Below are positions 44,106 through 53,314 of a DNA stretch of 60,752 nt, in pieces (within the stretch, counting starts at the first letter, position 1; the number at the start of each line of letters is the position of its first letter). The translations under genes and the position numbers were made by a program. The notes under the pieces are model-generated. The model saw only the letters and a program-made list of their open reading frames with translations, did not search any database and was not told the DNA's origin. Source of the stretch: Lutibacter sp. B2 (GTDB lineage Bacteria; Bacillota; Clostridia; Peptostreptococcales; Thermotaleaceae); the NCBI GenBank assembly GCA_015686845.1, contig JADPRS010000022.1:1-60752 (forward strand), in the 5' to 3' direction.

Positions 44106-44723
44106 ATGATTAATTTCAAAAAATTTTTTCATACTTTAGTAGGCACTGTATACATTCCAGAAGAAATTCTAGCATCTAACGAGAAAATTTTGGTACATAT
44201 ATCAGATACGCCAGTGAATTTTTTTAGTGCCCTTAATACGCTCCTAAAAAAGATTACACCTGCTTATATAATTCATACTGGAGATATGGTAGACAATATT
44301 AAATTGGAAATGTATCCATACAGAGTTGATGAATATAGTAAACACGTTCACACATTAATAAAAATTTTAGAAAACTCATCTGCAAGGAAAATTTACTTAG
44401 CCTTAGGAAACCATGATTCTAAAACCATTGTAGAATCTTATATAAATAAAAGCATTTTAGTTGAAGGAATACAACATATTCAGATTGAAGGAATTCCTAT
44501 AAATATTAGCCATTATTCTAGTGAAATTGTAAAATCTCCTGCTAAGTACAACTTTTTCGGACATGACTTAAGTTTAAAAAGCAAAATTAGTCATGAACAA
44601 ATCTATTTAAATGGATTATTAGGAATCCATATTATACTTTTAGATAGTAATAAAATATTTACTCTACCTTACCCCTATGGTACAGATGACAGCAGAATGT
44701 GTAAATCAAAAATAGGTTTCTAA
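44106..44723 (+). CDS. Metallophosphoesterase-fold protein with incomplete metal site
   Basis: A 205-aa calcineurin-like phosphoesterase. The usual motif order is D-x-H, GDxxD, GNHD, H, GHxH. Seen here: SDTP (His replaced by Pro), HTGDMVDN (intact), LALGNHDSK (intact), ISHYS (intact) and FFGHDLSL (second His replaced). Two metal ligands are thus missing, so activity may be altered or lost. AAGAAGG precedes the ATG. The next gene, of unknown family, starts 18 nt later and is surely co-transcribed. Confidence 0.78.
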   Translation: MINFKKFFHTLVGTVYIPEEILASNEKILVHISDTPVNFFSALNTLLKKITPAYIIHTGDMVDNIKLEMYPYRVDEYSKHVHTLIKILENSSARKIYLALGNHDSKTIVESYINKSILVEGIQHIQIEGIPINISHYSSEIVKSPAKYNFFGHDLSLKSKISHEQIYLNGLLGIHIILLDSNKIFTLPYPYGTDDSRMCKSKIGF

Positions 44724-44741
44724 AAACGGAGGTATTTTTTT

Positions 44742-45743
44742 ATGTTATCTATTGTGCGAAGCGGTCCTAAACTACTCATTATTGCAACGAACCATATTAC
44801 TCAATTGAATGATTTTCTTAAAACGAATTTAGAAACTATAGAATATGACATTAATACAGCTTTTGAAAATTCTCATGAAAATTCTGTTATTATACTATTG
44901 GCAAAAGAAATGAAATCAATCATTAAACTTAATGATATACACCATATATTATTAAGTGAATGCGATATTGATACGGTATTAAGTAGCATTATTAATAAAA
45001 AACAATCTGATTTCATATCTTCTTTAAGAATTGCACCTAGAATCATTATAATGAAAAGCCTTGGTGATATGGATCAAGTAATAAATGCTGTATCCACAGA
45101 TTATAATGCAGAAGTTGGAACTATAGAACATATATTAGAAAATCATAATGAAGGTACTGTCATTTCATTTACCCAAAAATCTTTAACTAAACCTATAGGC
45201 CTTTCTTCTTTAAACAAAAAATCTCTTTTTATCAAAAAGAATTTTAAAATTCTAATGAAAGAACTTAAAAAACATGATTTAAAATATCTTAATATTGGAT
45301 TAGGCAATAAAGATTGGTATGAATTAACCATTAAAATTTATGACAGCTACGGTCAATATGCTCTTCATTACGAGAGACTCGTTCATGTCATAGAACATTT
45401 AGAATTAGGACTAATCCTTGGAGAATCTTGGGGAACAGATGCTGCAACCATATTCTATACAGTAGGAATATATAGAATCCGATTGGTAACTTTCTATGAA
45501 CCAGAATTTATTAAACAAATTCTTCTAGGTCTTGAGTATTTAGATGATGGTATGCGTATCGTTGATTTAGATCTTTATCATAAAAGAAAAAAGTTCTATT
45601 GGAGTGATTTGCGAACAAAAGAAATAAAAAACAAACAATTGTTAAGCCATAAATTTAGACAAAAAGTCTTATCTGATCTTAAAGAGGATGCACGTGATAA
45701 ACTTTTTGAGCTAGAATCTATCATTATATCTAAAAATAAATAA
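44742..45743 (+). CDS. Hypothetical protein in an operon with a metallophosphoesterase-like gene
   Basis: A 333-aa soluble protein with no recognised family. The N-terminal 120 residues look like alternating strands and helices (KLLIIATNHITQL, NSVIILLAKEM, RIIIMKSLGD); the C-terminal part holds a region of mixed fold (YGQYALHYERLVHVIEHLELGLILGESWGTDAATIFYT) and a charged helical tail. ACGGAGG precedes the ATG. Its tight link to the preceding gene suggests the two act together. Confidence 0.7.
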   Translation: MLSIVRSGPKLLIIATNHITQLNDFLKTNLETIEYDINTAFENSHENSVIILLAKEMKSIIKLNDIHHILLSECDIDTVLSSIINKKQSDFISSLRIAPRIIIMKSLGDMDQVINAVSTDYNAEVGTIEHILENHNEGTVISFTQKSLTKPIGLSSLNKKSLFIKKNFKILMKELKKHDLKYLNIGLGNKDWYELTIKIYDSYGQYALHYERLVHVIEHLELGLILGESWGTDAATIFYTVGIYRIRLVTFYEPEFIKQILLGLEYLDDGMRIVDLDLYHKRKKFYWSDLRTKEIKNKQLLSHKFRQKVLSDLKEDARDKLFELESIIISKNK

Positions 45744-45831
45744 TTTGCATATAATTAAAATGTCGATTTTTGGTACAAACATGTGTTATAATAAATCAAA
45801 ACATACGTTTGTGCTAAAAGGATGATGTACA

Positions 45832-46401
45832 ATGACTGGAAAAACTCATATGCTATTTGGTTCAGTTGCAAGTCTTTATTTGCTTCCCAAACTAGGGTAC
45901 GAACCAGATATTTCAACAACTGTGGCTGCCCTATTAGGATCTCTAATTCCTGATATGGATCATCCACGAGCAAAAATCAATCAAAAAATCCTTCCTATTA
46001 AAAATAAACAAGGTAAAATTTTGTTTTATTCTGGAATCAGTTTATTTTTGCTCTTTCGATATGGTTTAAATAATCAATCAGCCATTTCAACTGCAATTTT
46101 ATTAATAATCATCGCATTTTCAAAACACAGAAGCTTTACACATAGTCTTTTAGGAATATTCGCAATCTCATTTACTAGCTTATTCGCACTTGAGCATATA
46201 ACATCCTATGAAACCATTTGTTCCCTTATAATCGGATTAATATCCCATTTAATTGGTGACTTTTTAACAATTAGTGGTATACCCCTTTTTTATCCTTTTT
46301 TTAAAAAAAGATATAATTTTGTTTTTATTATGTCTTCTAGTAAATTGGCAGAACCCATTATTTGTGTTTTTCTTATTTTTTCAATTTTCTATTTAACATA
46401 A
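45832..46401 (+). CDS. YdjM/DUF457-family membrane metal-dependent hydrolase
   Basis: A 189-aa membrane protein with about four to five membrane segments and the conserved family residues: GKTHMLFG at the N-terminus, LIPDMDHPRAKIN, KHRSFTHSLLG and GDFLTISGIPLFYPF. These His/Asp positions define PF04307 (YdjM, LexA-regulated in E. coli). Reaction and substrate are unknown. AAAAGGATGATGTACA precedes the ATG, so the ribosome-binding site is only moderate. Confidence 0.88.
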   Translation: MTGKTHMLFGSVASLYLLPKLGYEPDISTTVAALLGSLIPDMDHPRAKINQKILPIKNKQGKILFYSGISLFLLFRYGLNNQSAISTAILLIIIAFSKHRSFTHSLLGIFAISFTSLFALEHITSYETICSLIIGLISHLIGDFLTISGIPLFYPFFKKRYNFVFIMSSSKLAEPIICVFLIFSIFYLT

Positions 46402-46440
46402 TAAAACACCTTTCTCTAAACAGGGAAAGGTGTTTTATTA
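46400..46440. terminator. Bidirectional terminator
   Basis: AATAAAACACCTTTC and GAAAGGTGTTTTATT are perfect 15-bp arms between the convergent YdjM-like and uracil permease genes. Confidence 0.88.
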
Positions 46441-46448
46441 TGTTTTTT

Positions 46449-47711
46449 CTATTTTTTTCTATTTACCATTGCATTTAATGTAACTCCTACGATTGCAGCA
46501 AAACTTAATCCTGAAATTTTTACTACAGTAAATGGTACTGGAATTCCAAGCGATATTCCAAAATGATTTTCTATAGATCCTGAACCTAATCCTAAAATTA
46601 AGATTGAACCCATAATCAATACATTCTTAAAATCAAATTCAACTTTACTACTCTTAATGGTTTTTACACCTATTAATGCAATCATACTAAATAACATCAA
46701 ACTAATTCCACCCATAACTGGTACTGGAATACTTCTTAAAAATCCGCCTACCTTTGCTACAAACCCAAGTATTATTGCAAACACTGCTGCTATACGTAGA
46801 ATTGAAGGATCATAATTTTTAGTAATAGCAAGTACCCCTGTATTTTCTCCATAAGTGGTATTTGCAGGTCCTCCAATCATACCAGCAAAGCATGTAGCTA
46901 ATCCATCCCCTAATAAAGTTCTATTTAAACCTGGGTCTTCTATGAAATTTTCACCTACGACTTGACCATTTGTAGTAATATCTCCTATATGTTCCATAAA
47001 TACAGCCAACACTACAGGTGCAATAATTCCTATTGCGCCTAAATCAAATTTCGGTAATGAAAAATTTGGCATAGCAATCAATGGTACGTTTGCTATTGAT
47101 GATGTGTCTACAATGCCTATTTTGAAAGAAAGTATATATCCTGCTATAACGGCTATCAATATAGAACATTGTTTAGGAAGTCCTCTTCCTTTTAAAGTAA
47201 TCAATAATGCAATTGATAAAGTAATGAACGCTACTATAAAATTATTTGATGCCATTCCATATGCTACTGGTACTAAATTTAGTCCTATTACTATAATCAT
47301 AGGGCCTACTACAACCGATGGAAGAAAACGCTCTATTCTTTCAACACCAACTTTTTTAATTAACCGAGAAGCGATCATATAAATTAAACCAGCTATTATA
47401 ATTCCACCTTGTGCATAGGTTAAATCTCCACCATACATTTCTTTCACAGTTATAATTACAGGTATAAAAGCAAATGATGATCCTAAAAATACTGGAACCT
47501 TACCCTTCGTAACTAAATGAAATAATAATGTTCCTGCTCCTGCTGCTATTAGGGAAACCGAAGGATCTAATCCCGTAAGAATCGGTACCAACACAGTAGC
47601 TCCAAACATAGCAATTAAATGCTGAATTGCTAAAATTGCCTTCTTTGCTCCACTTAGCCACGATGCTTCACTTTTAATCTCTCTTGATTTTTGTAATACA
47701 TTTTCTGACAT
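46449..47711 (-). CDS. uraA: Uracil permease (NCS2 family)
   Basis: A 420-aa nucleobase-cation symporter with about 12-14 membrane segments. Family motifs: AIQHLIAMFGATVLVPILTGLDP, VFMEHIGDITTNGQVVG and the GPANTTYGENTGVLAIT signature with the substrate-binding Glu. Specificity for uracil rather than xanthine is supported by two PyrR-binding elements in the leader. B. subtilis calls the orthologue pyrP. GAGGAGG precedes the ATG and is part of a hairpin. Confidence 0.93.
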   Translation of the reverse strand: MSENVLQKSREIKSEASWLSGAKKAILAIQHLIAMFGATVLVPILTGLDPSVSLIAAGAGTLLFHLVTKGKVPVFLGSSFAFIPVIITVKEMYGGDLTYAQGGIIIAGLIYMIASRLIKKVGVERIERFLPSVVVGPMIIVIGLNLVPVAYGMASNNFIVAFITLSIALLITLKGRGLPKQCSILIAVIAGYILSFKIGIVDTSSIANVPLIAMPNFSLPKFDLGAIGIIAPVVLAVFMEHIGDITTNGQVVGENFIEDPGLNRTLLGDGLATCFAGMIGGPANTTYGENTGVLAITKNYDPSILRIAAVFAIILGFVAKVGGFLRSIPVPVMGGISLMLFSMIALIGVKTIKSSKVEFDFKNVLIMGSILILGLGSGSIENHFGISLGIPVPFTVVKISGLSFAAIVGVTLNAMVNRKK

Positions 47712-47760
47712 AAAAAAACCTCCTCTTTGTTTTACCTTAAAGGAGAATAAAAAATACCTT
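47712..47760 (-). promoter_or_regulatory. Hairpin covering the uraA ribosome-binding site
   Basis: On the transcript TTCTCCTTT can pair with AAAGAGGAG, which is the Shine-Dalgarno region, followed by seven U just before the AUG. The competing pairing is AAGGGAGAA with TTCTCCTT upstream. The layout would allow either translational control or termination at the start codon. Confidence 0.55.
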
Positions 47761-47764
47761 CTCC

Positions 47765-47794
47765 CTTCTCAGCCTCACTGGACTGAATTAAAAG
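47765..47794 (-). promoter_or_regulatory. PyrR-binding RNA element, copy 2
   Basis: Minus-strand TTAATTCAGTCC, AGT, GAGGCTGAGAAG matches the PyrR binding-loop consensus (AGUCC-x-x-x-GAGGCU). It lies between the first terminator and the hairpin on the uraA ribosome-binding site. Confidence 0.85.
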
Positions 47795-47816
47795 GTTTAT
47801 ATACTATTTTTCATAC

Positions 47817-47844
47817 AAAAAAACCTCTTACCCTTGGCAAGAAG
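47817..47844 (-). terminator. Attenuator terminator in the uraA leader
   Basis: On the minus strand CTTCTTGCC and GGGTAAGAGG pair around AA, followed by seven T. An antiterminator can form instead between 47881-47896 and 47836-47851 (TATATAACTTCTTGCC with its near-complement), and the PyrR element copy 1 overlaps the antiterminator's 5' strand: the classic three-way switch. Confidence 0.82.
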
Positions 47845-47890
47845 TTATATAATCACCCTATATAGGGTAATCTAATTACTATATAACAAT

Positions 47891-47918
47891 CTTACCAGCC
47901 TCACAGGACTGCATTAAA
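47891..47918 (-). promoter_or_regulatory. PyrR-binding RNA element, copy 1
   Basis: Minus-strand TTTAATGCAGTCC, TGT, GAGGCTGGTAAG fits the PyrR binding-loop consensus closely. UMP- or UTP-bound PyrR would stabilise it and free the downstream terminator. pyrR itself is not in this window. Confidence 0.88.
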
Positions 47919-48051
47919 GATTTCTTAGATTGAATTTATTCTATCACCTTTTCTTTACTAAATCAATATAATTTTTTATATTTCCTCTTTTTAGTCTAAA
48001 ATGTTATACTATAAGTCTAAAGTCAAAATTATTAATAAAAGGAGACTACAT

Positions 48052-48354
48052 ATGGATACTGTAAATCAAATAGTTAAAGAAGTAAAATTCGATGAAGAAA
48101 AACGCATTCTAGTTTCTCTACAAAATCAATTTGAAGTTTATCTTCAAGACCAAAAAATTCTCTCTATGTTAAAGGAAAGTGCTCAATCAATATTACAGAA
48201 AGATTTTGTTCAATTGGAAATCGTAAAAAATATTTGTCGCATTACTGTAGCTACAGGTAGTGAAGAAAAAAATTTAGAACTTGTTAAAACTGAACTTGTA
48301 AAAGGGTTGCAAATGGCAATGGCATTCCTATCACACATGCACAATCAAAAATAA
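48052..48354 (+). CDS. Small protein of unknown function
   Basis: A 100-aa soluble protein (MDTVNQIVKEVKFDEEKRILVSL...). The alternating strand/helix pattern (LVSLQNQFEVYLQDQKILSMLKE...VQLEIVKNICRITVATG) is faintly like the small alpha/beta domains of replication-loader proteins, but I cannot assign a family. AAAGGAGA precedes the ATG. It is monocistronic, with a perfect terminator overlapping the stop. Confidence 0.7.
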   Translation: MDTVNQIVKEVKFDEEKRILVSLQNQFEVYLQDQKILSMLKESAQSILQKDFVQLEIVKNICRITVATGSEEKNLELVKTELVKGLQMAMAFLSHMHNQK

Positions 48355-48389
48355 AAGCTTAGCAAAATTAATTTTGCTAAGCTTTTATT
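48350..48389 (+). terminator. 40-bp perfectly palindromic terminator
   Basis: The arms AATAAAAGCTTAGCAAAATT and its exact complement adjoin with no spacer; the stop codon of the 100-aa gene lies in the left arm. Confidence 0.85.
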
Positions 48390-48498
48390 ATAAAACATAC
48401 CCAAATAAAGTAACATCCTCTGCCATCATATGCTATAATTATAATTAGGTATGTCCATTTTTTTTAAAATTTTTTTCTGCATTTAGGAGGTATTTACT

Positions 48499-51390
48499 TT
48501 GTCGGAAAATAGCGAAAGAGAACCAAGGCGTTCTAATAAAAAACCAAAAAAGAAAAAAGTTAGCTTTGTAAGACTATTTATTTTAATCACCTTGATAGGA
48601 ACCTTTATAGTGGGTGGTGCAGCATTCGGAATAATTTTTGCGATTGTAAAATCTGCAGATCCTGTCGACTTTAGCCAAATGGGAACTTTACTTAATGAAA
48701 ATTCCTTTATCTTAGACCAAGATGGAAATTTAATCGAAAAAATAAGAAGCGATAGTCTCAGAACCATAGTAAAATATGATGATATTCCAGAAAATGTAAG
48801 AGATGCTTTTATTGCAATAGAAGATCAAGATTTTATGAGTCATAGAGGAATAAACCCCAAAAGGATTATTAAAGCATTATTCGAAGATATAAAAGCAGGT
48901 TCTGCTGTTCAAGGTGCAAGTACTATAACACAGCAGCTAGTAAAAAATCTTTATCTTTCAAATGAAAAAACCGCAGAAAGAAAAATTAAAGAAGCATACT
49001 ATGCAATACAAATGGATCAAGAGCTAACAAAAGAACAAATTCTTGAAGCATACCTAAATACCGCATATTTAGGTGCAGGTGCAAAAGGAGTACAAGGAGC
49101 CGCTTATGCTTATTTTTCAAAAGATATAAAGGATTTAGATTTAGCTGAATCTGCTTTAATTGCAGGTATTACTAAAAATCCTTCTAAGTATTCTCCCCTT
49201 AAAACACTAAAAAAAGAAGATGTAGATCTAACGATACATTTTATTCTTGATGATGATGATGAAATTTATACAATCGTATATGATGAACGCTATAAAGAAA
49301 GACAACAACTCGTTTTACAAATCATGAAAAATGAAAATAAAATTACACAAGAAGAATATGAACAAGCTCTTAAAGAAGATATTAAAACACATCTTAAACC
49401 TGGTTTAAATACAGACTCTGGAATTTCATCATTCTTTGCGGATAAGGTTAAACAAGATGTTATAGAATCACTTATGAAAGAACTAGACAAAACAGAAGAA
49501 GAAGCTATAGACATGCTTTATAATCAAGGCCTTAGAATTTATAGTACGATTGATGTTAATATGCAAAAAATAGTTGAAGAAGCTTATAGAAATAATAAAA
49601 ATTTCCCGTCGCTTGTTACTAGAAAAAATAATTCAGGCGATATCATAAGTACAAGTAACTCTATTTTGCTTTATAAGTATGAGAATCTAATAAACAAATC
49701 CGATTCTTTAATTATTCCAAAATCAAATTATTCATATGATCCATATGGAAATTTAGTTCTTCATAATAAAAAACGTTTAAAGTTTTCTCCAATATATGAA
49801 AATGAAACTTTAAAGGACATACGTATACAACTTAAAGATGCTTATACTCAAAATGAGAAAAAAGAATATTTAATATTAAAAGGTGGAAATCTTAGTATTC
49901 CCGCTCAGTACAAAAATTATGACAATAATAAAAATGTGATCATAAGTAAAGAATTTTTATCCACAAATCCAAACTTTTTAACAACAGATTCTAATGGAAA
50001 TATGTTAATTTCAAAGGGTCATTATTCTATCAGTAGTAAAAGTGCAATTCAGCCTCAATCTGCTATGGTAATAATGGATCCTCATACTGGAGAAATAAAA
50101 GCACTTGTTGGTGGTAGAAATGTCACAGGGAAAAAATTATATAACAGAGCTACCAACCCACGACAACCTGGATCTGCGATCAAACCTATTGGTGTATATG
50201 CCCCTGCAATTGATAATGGTTGGACTGCTGCAACTGTAGTTGATGATGTACCACATTATAACGCAAGTGGGCACTTATGGCCTAAAAACTGGTATAGCAA
50301 TCCATCTTATTGGGGATTATCTACCATTCGTCAAGGGTTAAAATCGTCCATGAATGTAATGGCCGTAAAAGTATGTGAACAAATAGGCATTAACACATCT
50401 ATTGATTACCTTAAAAAAATGGGTATCACTACAATTGTAGAAAGTGGACGCACAACTGATAAAAATACAGCAGCAGTAGCTCTTGGTGGTATGACAAAAG
50501 GTATTAGCCCATTAGAATTAACAGCGGCTTATGCTTCGTTGGCAAACGAAGGCGTCTACATTAAACCAAAATCATTTACAAAAATTACGGATAGTGAAGG
50601 AACCGTCATTTTAGAAAATAAAAGTAATAAAAATATAGTTGTAAGTCCTCAAGTGGCATTTATTATGACCGATATGCTAAAAAGTGTTGTTACGGATGGG
50701 ACTGCAACCAAAGCTAAATTAGATGTATCTAATTCATCTATTCCTGTGGCTGGAAAGACCGGTACCACATCTAATAATTATGATGCTTGGTTTGTTGGAT
50801 ATACGCCTTATTATGTAGGCGCTGTATGGGTAGGAAATGATATACAGATTAAATTAAGCCAAGGGAGTAGTGTAAGTGCAAAACTTTGGAAAACCGTAAT
50901 GGCAGATGTACATAAAAATCTTCCTCCAAAGAAATTTGTTAAACCATCAGGTATTATTAGCGTTTCAGTAGATACTGTATCAGGAAAACTTCCTACAACT
51001 TTTAGTTCACGTGATCCTCGGGGAAGTACAGTAAGATCTGAATATTTCATAAAGGGTACTGCACCAACAAAATATGATGATGTTCATGTTGAAGTAGAAG
51101 TTGACACAACAACCAATAAATTAGCAACGCCTTTCTGCCCTGCTACATTAGTAGAAAAGAGAGTATTTACAAAAAGACCAATCCCGTACTCTCCATCTAA
51201 AAACGGCGGGATTGTTCCAAAAGATTATATATATGAAGCACCTAGTACGTTCTGTGATCTTCATACTTCATTTAATGACAATATTACATTCCCACCAGAA
51301 AATGACGAAATAACTGATTCGAATAATCAAGAGAACGAACAGTCACAACCTGAAGAGAATATGGAAGAAGATGTCATTGATAATAACTAA
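48499..51390 (+). CDS. pbpA: Penicillin-binding protein 1A-type bifunctional peptidoglycan synthase
   Basis: A 963-aa class A PBP. Cytoplasmic basic tail, membrane segment about 24-47, GT51 glycosyltransferase about 85-265 (IAIEDQDFMSHRGI, GASTITQQLVKNLYL, KIKEAYYAIQMDQELTK, LNTAYLGAGAKGVQGAAYAYF), then transpeptidase about 515-800 with SAIK (catalytic Ser), SMN and KTGTT. A Ser/Glu/Asn-rich acidic tail follows. The GT51 to transpeptidase gap carries an inserted charged region. The start is TTG after TAGGAGG. It polymerises and cross-links glycan strands outside the membrane. Confidence 0.93.
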   Translation: MSENSEREPRRSNKKPKKKKVSFVRLFILITLIGTFIVGGAAFGIIFAIVKSADPVDFSQMGTLLNENSFILDQDGNLIEKIRSDSLRTIVKYDDIPENVRDAFIAIEDQDFMSHRGINPKRIIKALFEDIKAGSAVQGASTITQQLVKNLYLSNEKTAERKIKEAYYAIQMDQELTKEQILEAYLNTAYLGAGAKGVQGAAYAYFSKDIKDLDLAESALIAGITKNPSKYSPLKTLKKEDVDLTIHFILDDDDEIYTIVYDERYKERQQLVLQIMKNENKITQEEYEQALKEDIKTHLKPGLNTDSGISSFFADKVKQDVIESLMKELDKTEEEAIDMLYNQGLRIYSTIDVNMQKIVEEAYRNNKNFPSLVTRKNNSGDIISTSNSILLYKYENLINKSDSLIIPKSNYSYDPYGNLVLHNKKRLKFSPIYENETLKDIRIQLKDAYTQNEKKEYLILKGGNLSIPAQYKNYDNNKNVIISKEFLSTNPNFLTTDSNGNMLISKGHYSISSKSAIQPQSAMVIMDPHTGEIKALVGGRNVTGKKLYNRATNPRQPGSAIKPIGVYAPAIDNGWTAATVVDDVPHYNASGHLWPKNWYSNPSYWGLSTIRQGLKSSMNVMAVKVCEQIGINTSIDYLKKMGITTIVESGRTTDKNTAAVALGGMTKGISPLELTAAYASLANEGVYIKPKSFTKITDSEGTVILENKSNKNIVVSPQVAFIMTDMLKSVVTDGTATKAKLDVSNSSIPVAGKTGTTSNNYDAWFVGYTPYYVGAVWVGNDIQIKLSQGSSVSAKLWKTVMADVHKNLPPKKFVKPSGIISVSVDTVSGKLPTTFSSRDPRGSTVRSEYFIKGTAPTKYDDVHVEVEVDTTTNKLATPFCPATLVEKRVFTKRPIPYSPSKNGGIVPKDYIYEAPSTFCDLHTSFNDNITFPPENDEITDSNNQENEQSQPEENMEEDVIDNN

Positions 51391-51433
51391 AATAAAAGAA
51401 GGTTTTTCATAATGAAAAACCTTCTTTTATTTT
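51389..51433. terminator. Bidirectional terminator
   Basis: AAAATAAAAGAAGGTTTTTCAT and its complement pair perfectly between the convergent PBP and spoVAE genes. Confidence 0.88.
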
Positions 51434-51789
51434 TAATTTTTTGTCTTTGGATTAAATATAACTGCCATCAAATACCCAAACACCACAGCAGCTGCAACGC
51501 CACCTGCACCTGACTCTACGCCACCGGTAAATGCACCTAATATTCCGCCTTCCTTTGCACCCTTAATAGCTCCTTTTGCTAATGCATATCCAAATCCAGG
51601 CAATGGTACAGTAGCGCCTGCTCCTCCATATTTAACAATAGGCTCATATACTCCAATCGCAGTTAATACCACCCCTAACGTTACAAAGAGAACAAGTACA
51701 TGTGCTGAAGTAAGCTTTGTTCCATCAATTAATAATTGTCCAATAATACATATTACTCCTCCAACTACAAATGCTCTAATATACTCCAT
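51433..51789 (-). CDS. spoVAE: Stage V sporulation protein AE (SpoVAEb)
   Basis: A 118-aa membrane protein with three to four segments and the glycine-rich GGAGATVPLPGFGYALAKGAIKGAKEGG shared with SpoVAC. It is part of the inner spore membrane channel for dipicolinic acid. It is the last spoVA gene here; the spoVAEa and spoVAF genes known from Bacillus are not seen downstream, where PBP1A converges. Confidence 0.93.
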   Translation of the reverse strand: MEYIRAFVVGGVICIIGQLLIDGTKLTSAHVLVLFVTLGVVLTAIGVYEPIVKYGGAGATVPLPGFGYALAKGAIKGAKEGGILGAFTGGVESGAGGVAAAVVFGYLMAVIFNPKTKN

Positions 51790-51803
51790 ATAATCACTCC
51801 TTT

Positions 51804-52820
51804 TTACACGTCATTTACAATCCTTACAGCATGGGCTATTCCAGGAATTGACTGACCTTGTTGACTACTAGTTGTAGATAATAACGCACCTGTAGATACT
51901 AATAATACCTTATTTAAATTTCTCTTTTTCATTTCCTTATATATGTATCCACAAAACACTGTAGCTGAACATCCACATCCACTTCCTCCTGCATGGGTAT
52001 CTTGTTTTTCATTATCAAATATTAAAAGTCCACAATCATTATATACTTTCGACATATCATACCCAACATCTCCAATCATATCCTGTGCAATCTCTTTACC
52101 CACACTTGCAAGATCACCTGTTACAATTAAATCATAGTCCTCTGGCTTAAATCCTGTATCTTTAAAATGTGTCACAATTGTGTCTACGGCTGCTGGAGCC
52201 ATAGCTGCACCCATATTATTTACATCTTTTATTCCTAAATCTATCACTTTACCAGTAGTAATATGTGTGATTTTAGGTCCTTTTCCTTTTGAGGCTAGAA
52301 TAGCCGCTCCTGAACCTGTAACTGTCCATTGTGCACTTAATGATCTTTGATTTCCTAATTCTAGTGGAAAACGATATTGTCTTTCTGCTGAACTATAATG
52401 ACTTGAAGTAACTGCAACCAAATAATCTGCATATTCACCATCTATAAGCATTGATCCTAAACTAAGAGACTCCGCCATATTTGAACAGGCTCCATAGATC
52501 CCCAAAAACGGTATTCCTAAATCTCGTGCTGCAAATGAAGTAGACATAAGTTGATTTAACAAATCTCCAGCTAACATATATTCCATATCTGAAATTTTCT
52601 TATCTCCTTTTTCTATAGCAGCTTTTACAGTTTCTCTTAACATTTTACTTTCTGCTAACTCCCAACTATTTTCCCCATATAAATCATCTGTCAATATCCT
52701 ATCAAAATAACTTCTTAAAGGACCTTCTCCCTCTTTAGGCCCAACAATTGTTGCTGTTGAAATAATCGTTGGAGGATTTTTAAACTGTACGGTCTGTTTA
52801 CCCAACTTTTTAATAGCCAA
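51804..52820 (-). CDS. spoVAD: Stage V sporulation protein AD
   Basis: A 338-aa soluble protein with a thiolase-like fold (FKNPPTIISTATIVGPKEGEGPL at the N-terminus, GIYGACSNMAESLSLGSMLI, GGSGCGCSATVFCGYI). SpoVAD binds dipicolinic acid and helps load it into the forespore. Length equals that of B. subtilis SpoVAD. It sits 14 nt after spoVAC in the usual order. Confidence 0.96.
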   Translation of the reverse strand: MAIKKLGKQTVQFKNPPTIISTATIVGPKEGEGPLRSYFDRILTDDLYGENSWELAESKMLRETVKAAIEKGDKKISDMEYMLAGDLLNQLMSTSFAARDLGIPFLGIYGACSNMAESLSLGSMLIDGEYADYLVAVTSSHYSSAERQYRFPLELGNQRSLSAQWTVTGSGAAILASKGKGPKITHITTGKVIDLGIKDVNNMGAAMAPAAVDTIVTHFKDTGFKPEDYDLIVTGDLASVGKEIAQDMIGDVGYDMSKVYNDCGLLIFDNEKQDTHAGGSGCGCSATVFCGYIYKEMKKRNLNKVLLVSTGALLSTTSSQQGQSIPGIAHAVRIVNDV

Positions 52821-52834
52821 AATACTCCGCCTCC

Positions 52835-53290
52835 TTATTTATTAATAAGTAAATATATTAATCCTACCAGTACAGAACTTCCAAAGCCATATACAAGTAC
52901 GGGCCCTGCAAGAATAAACATTTTAGCGCCTATACCAAATATATATCCTTCTCGTTTAAATTCCATAGCTGGTGCTACAATAGAATTTGCAAATCCAGTT
53001 ATAGGCACAATTGACCCTGCGCCAGCTCTTTTCCCCAATTTATCATAAACGCCTATGCCCGTGAAAAAAGCGCCTAAAAATATCAAAATGATTGTTCTAG
53101 CTGTAGAAACATCTTTTTCACTCATATTCATATTTTCAAAGACATTGGTAATAAATTGGCCCAATACACAAATCAATCCCCCAACACAAAAAGCCCATAT
53201 GACATTTTTCAAATAAGTTGGCTTCGGCGTCTTTTGCTTTACATAAGCATCATAGTCTCGTTCTTTCCTTAATTTTTCTCTTTTACTCAA
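52835..53290 (-). CDS. spoVAC: Stage V sporulation protein AC
   Basis: A 151-aa integral membrane protein with four segments and the motif AGAGSIVPITGFANSIVAPAMEFKREG. In Bacillus SpoVAC is the mechanosensitive part of the dipicolinate channel. The basic N-terminus (MSKREKLRKERDYD) is typical. It follows spoVAB after 24 nt. Confidence 0.95.
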   Translation of the reverse strand: MSKREKLRKERDYDAYVKQKTPKPTYLKNVIWAFCVGGLICVLGQFITNVFENMNMSEKDVSTARTIILIFLGAFFTGIGVYDKLGKRAGAGSIVPITGFANSIVAPAMEFKREGYIFGIGAKMFILAGPVLVYGFGSSVLVGLIYLLINK

Positions 53291-53314
53291 TAGAATTCAC
53301 CTCTAATTTTTTCT

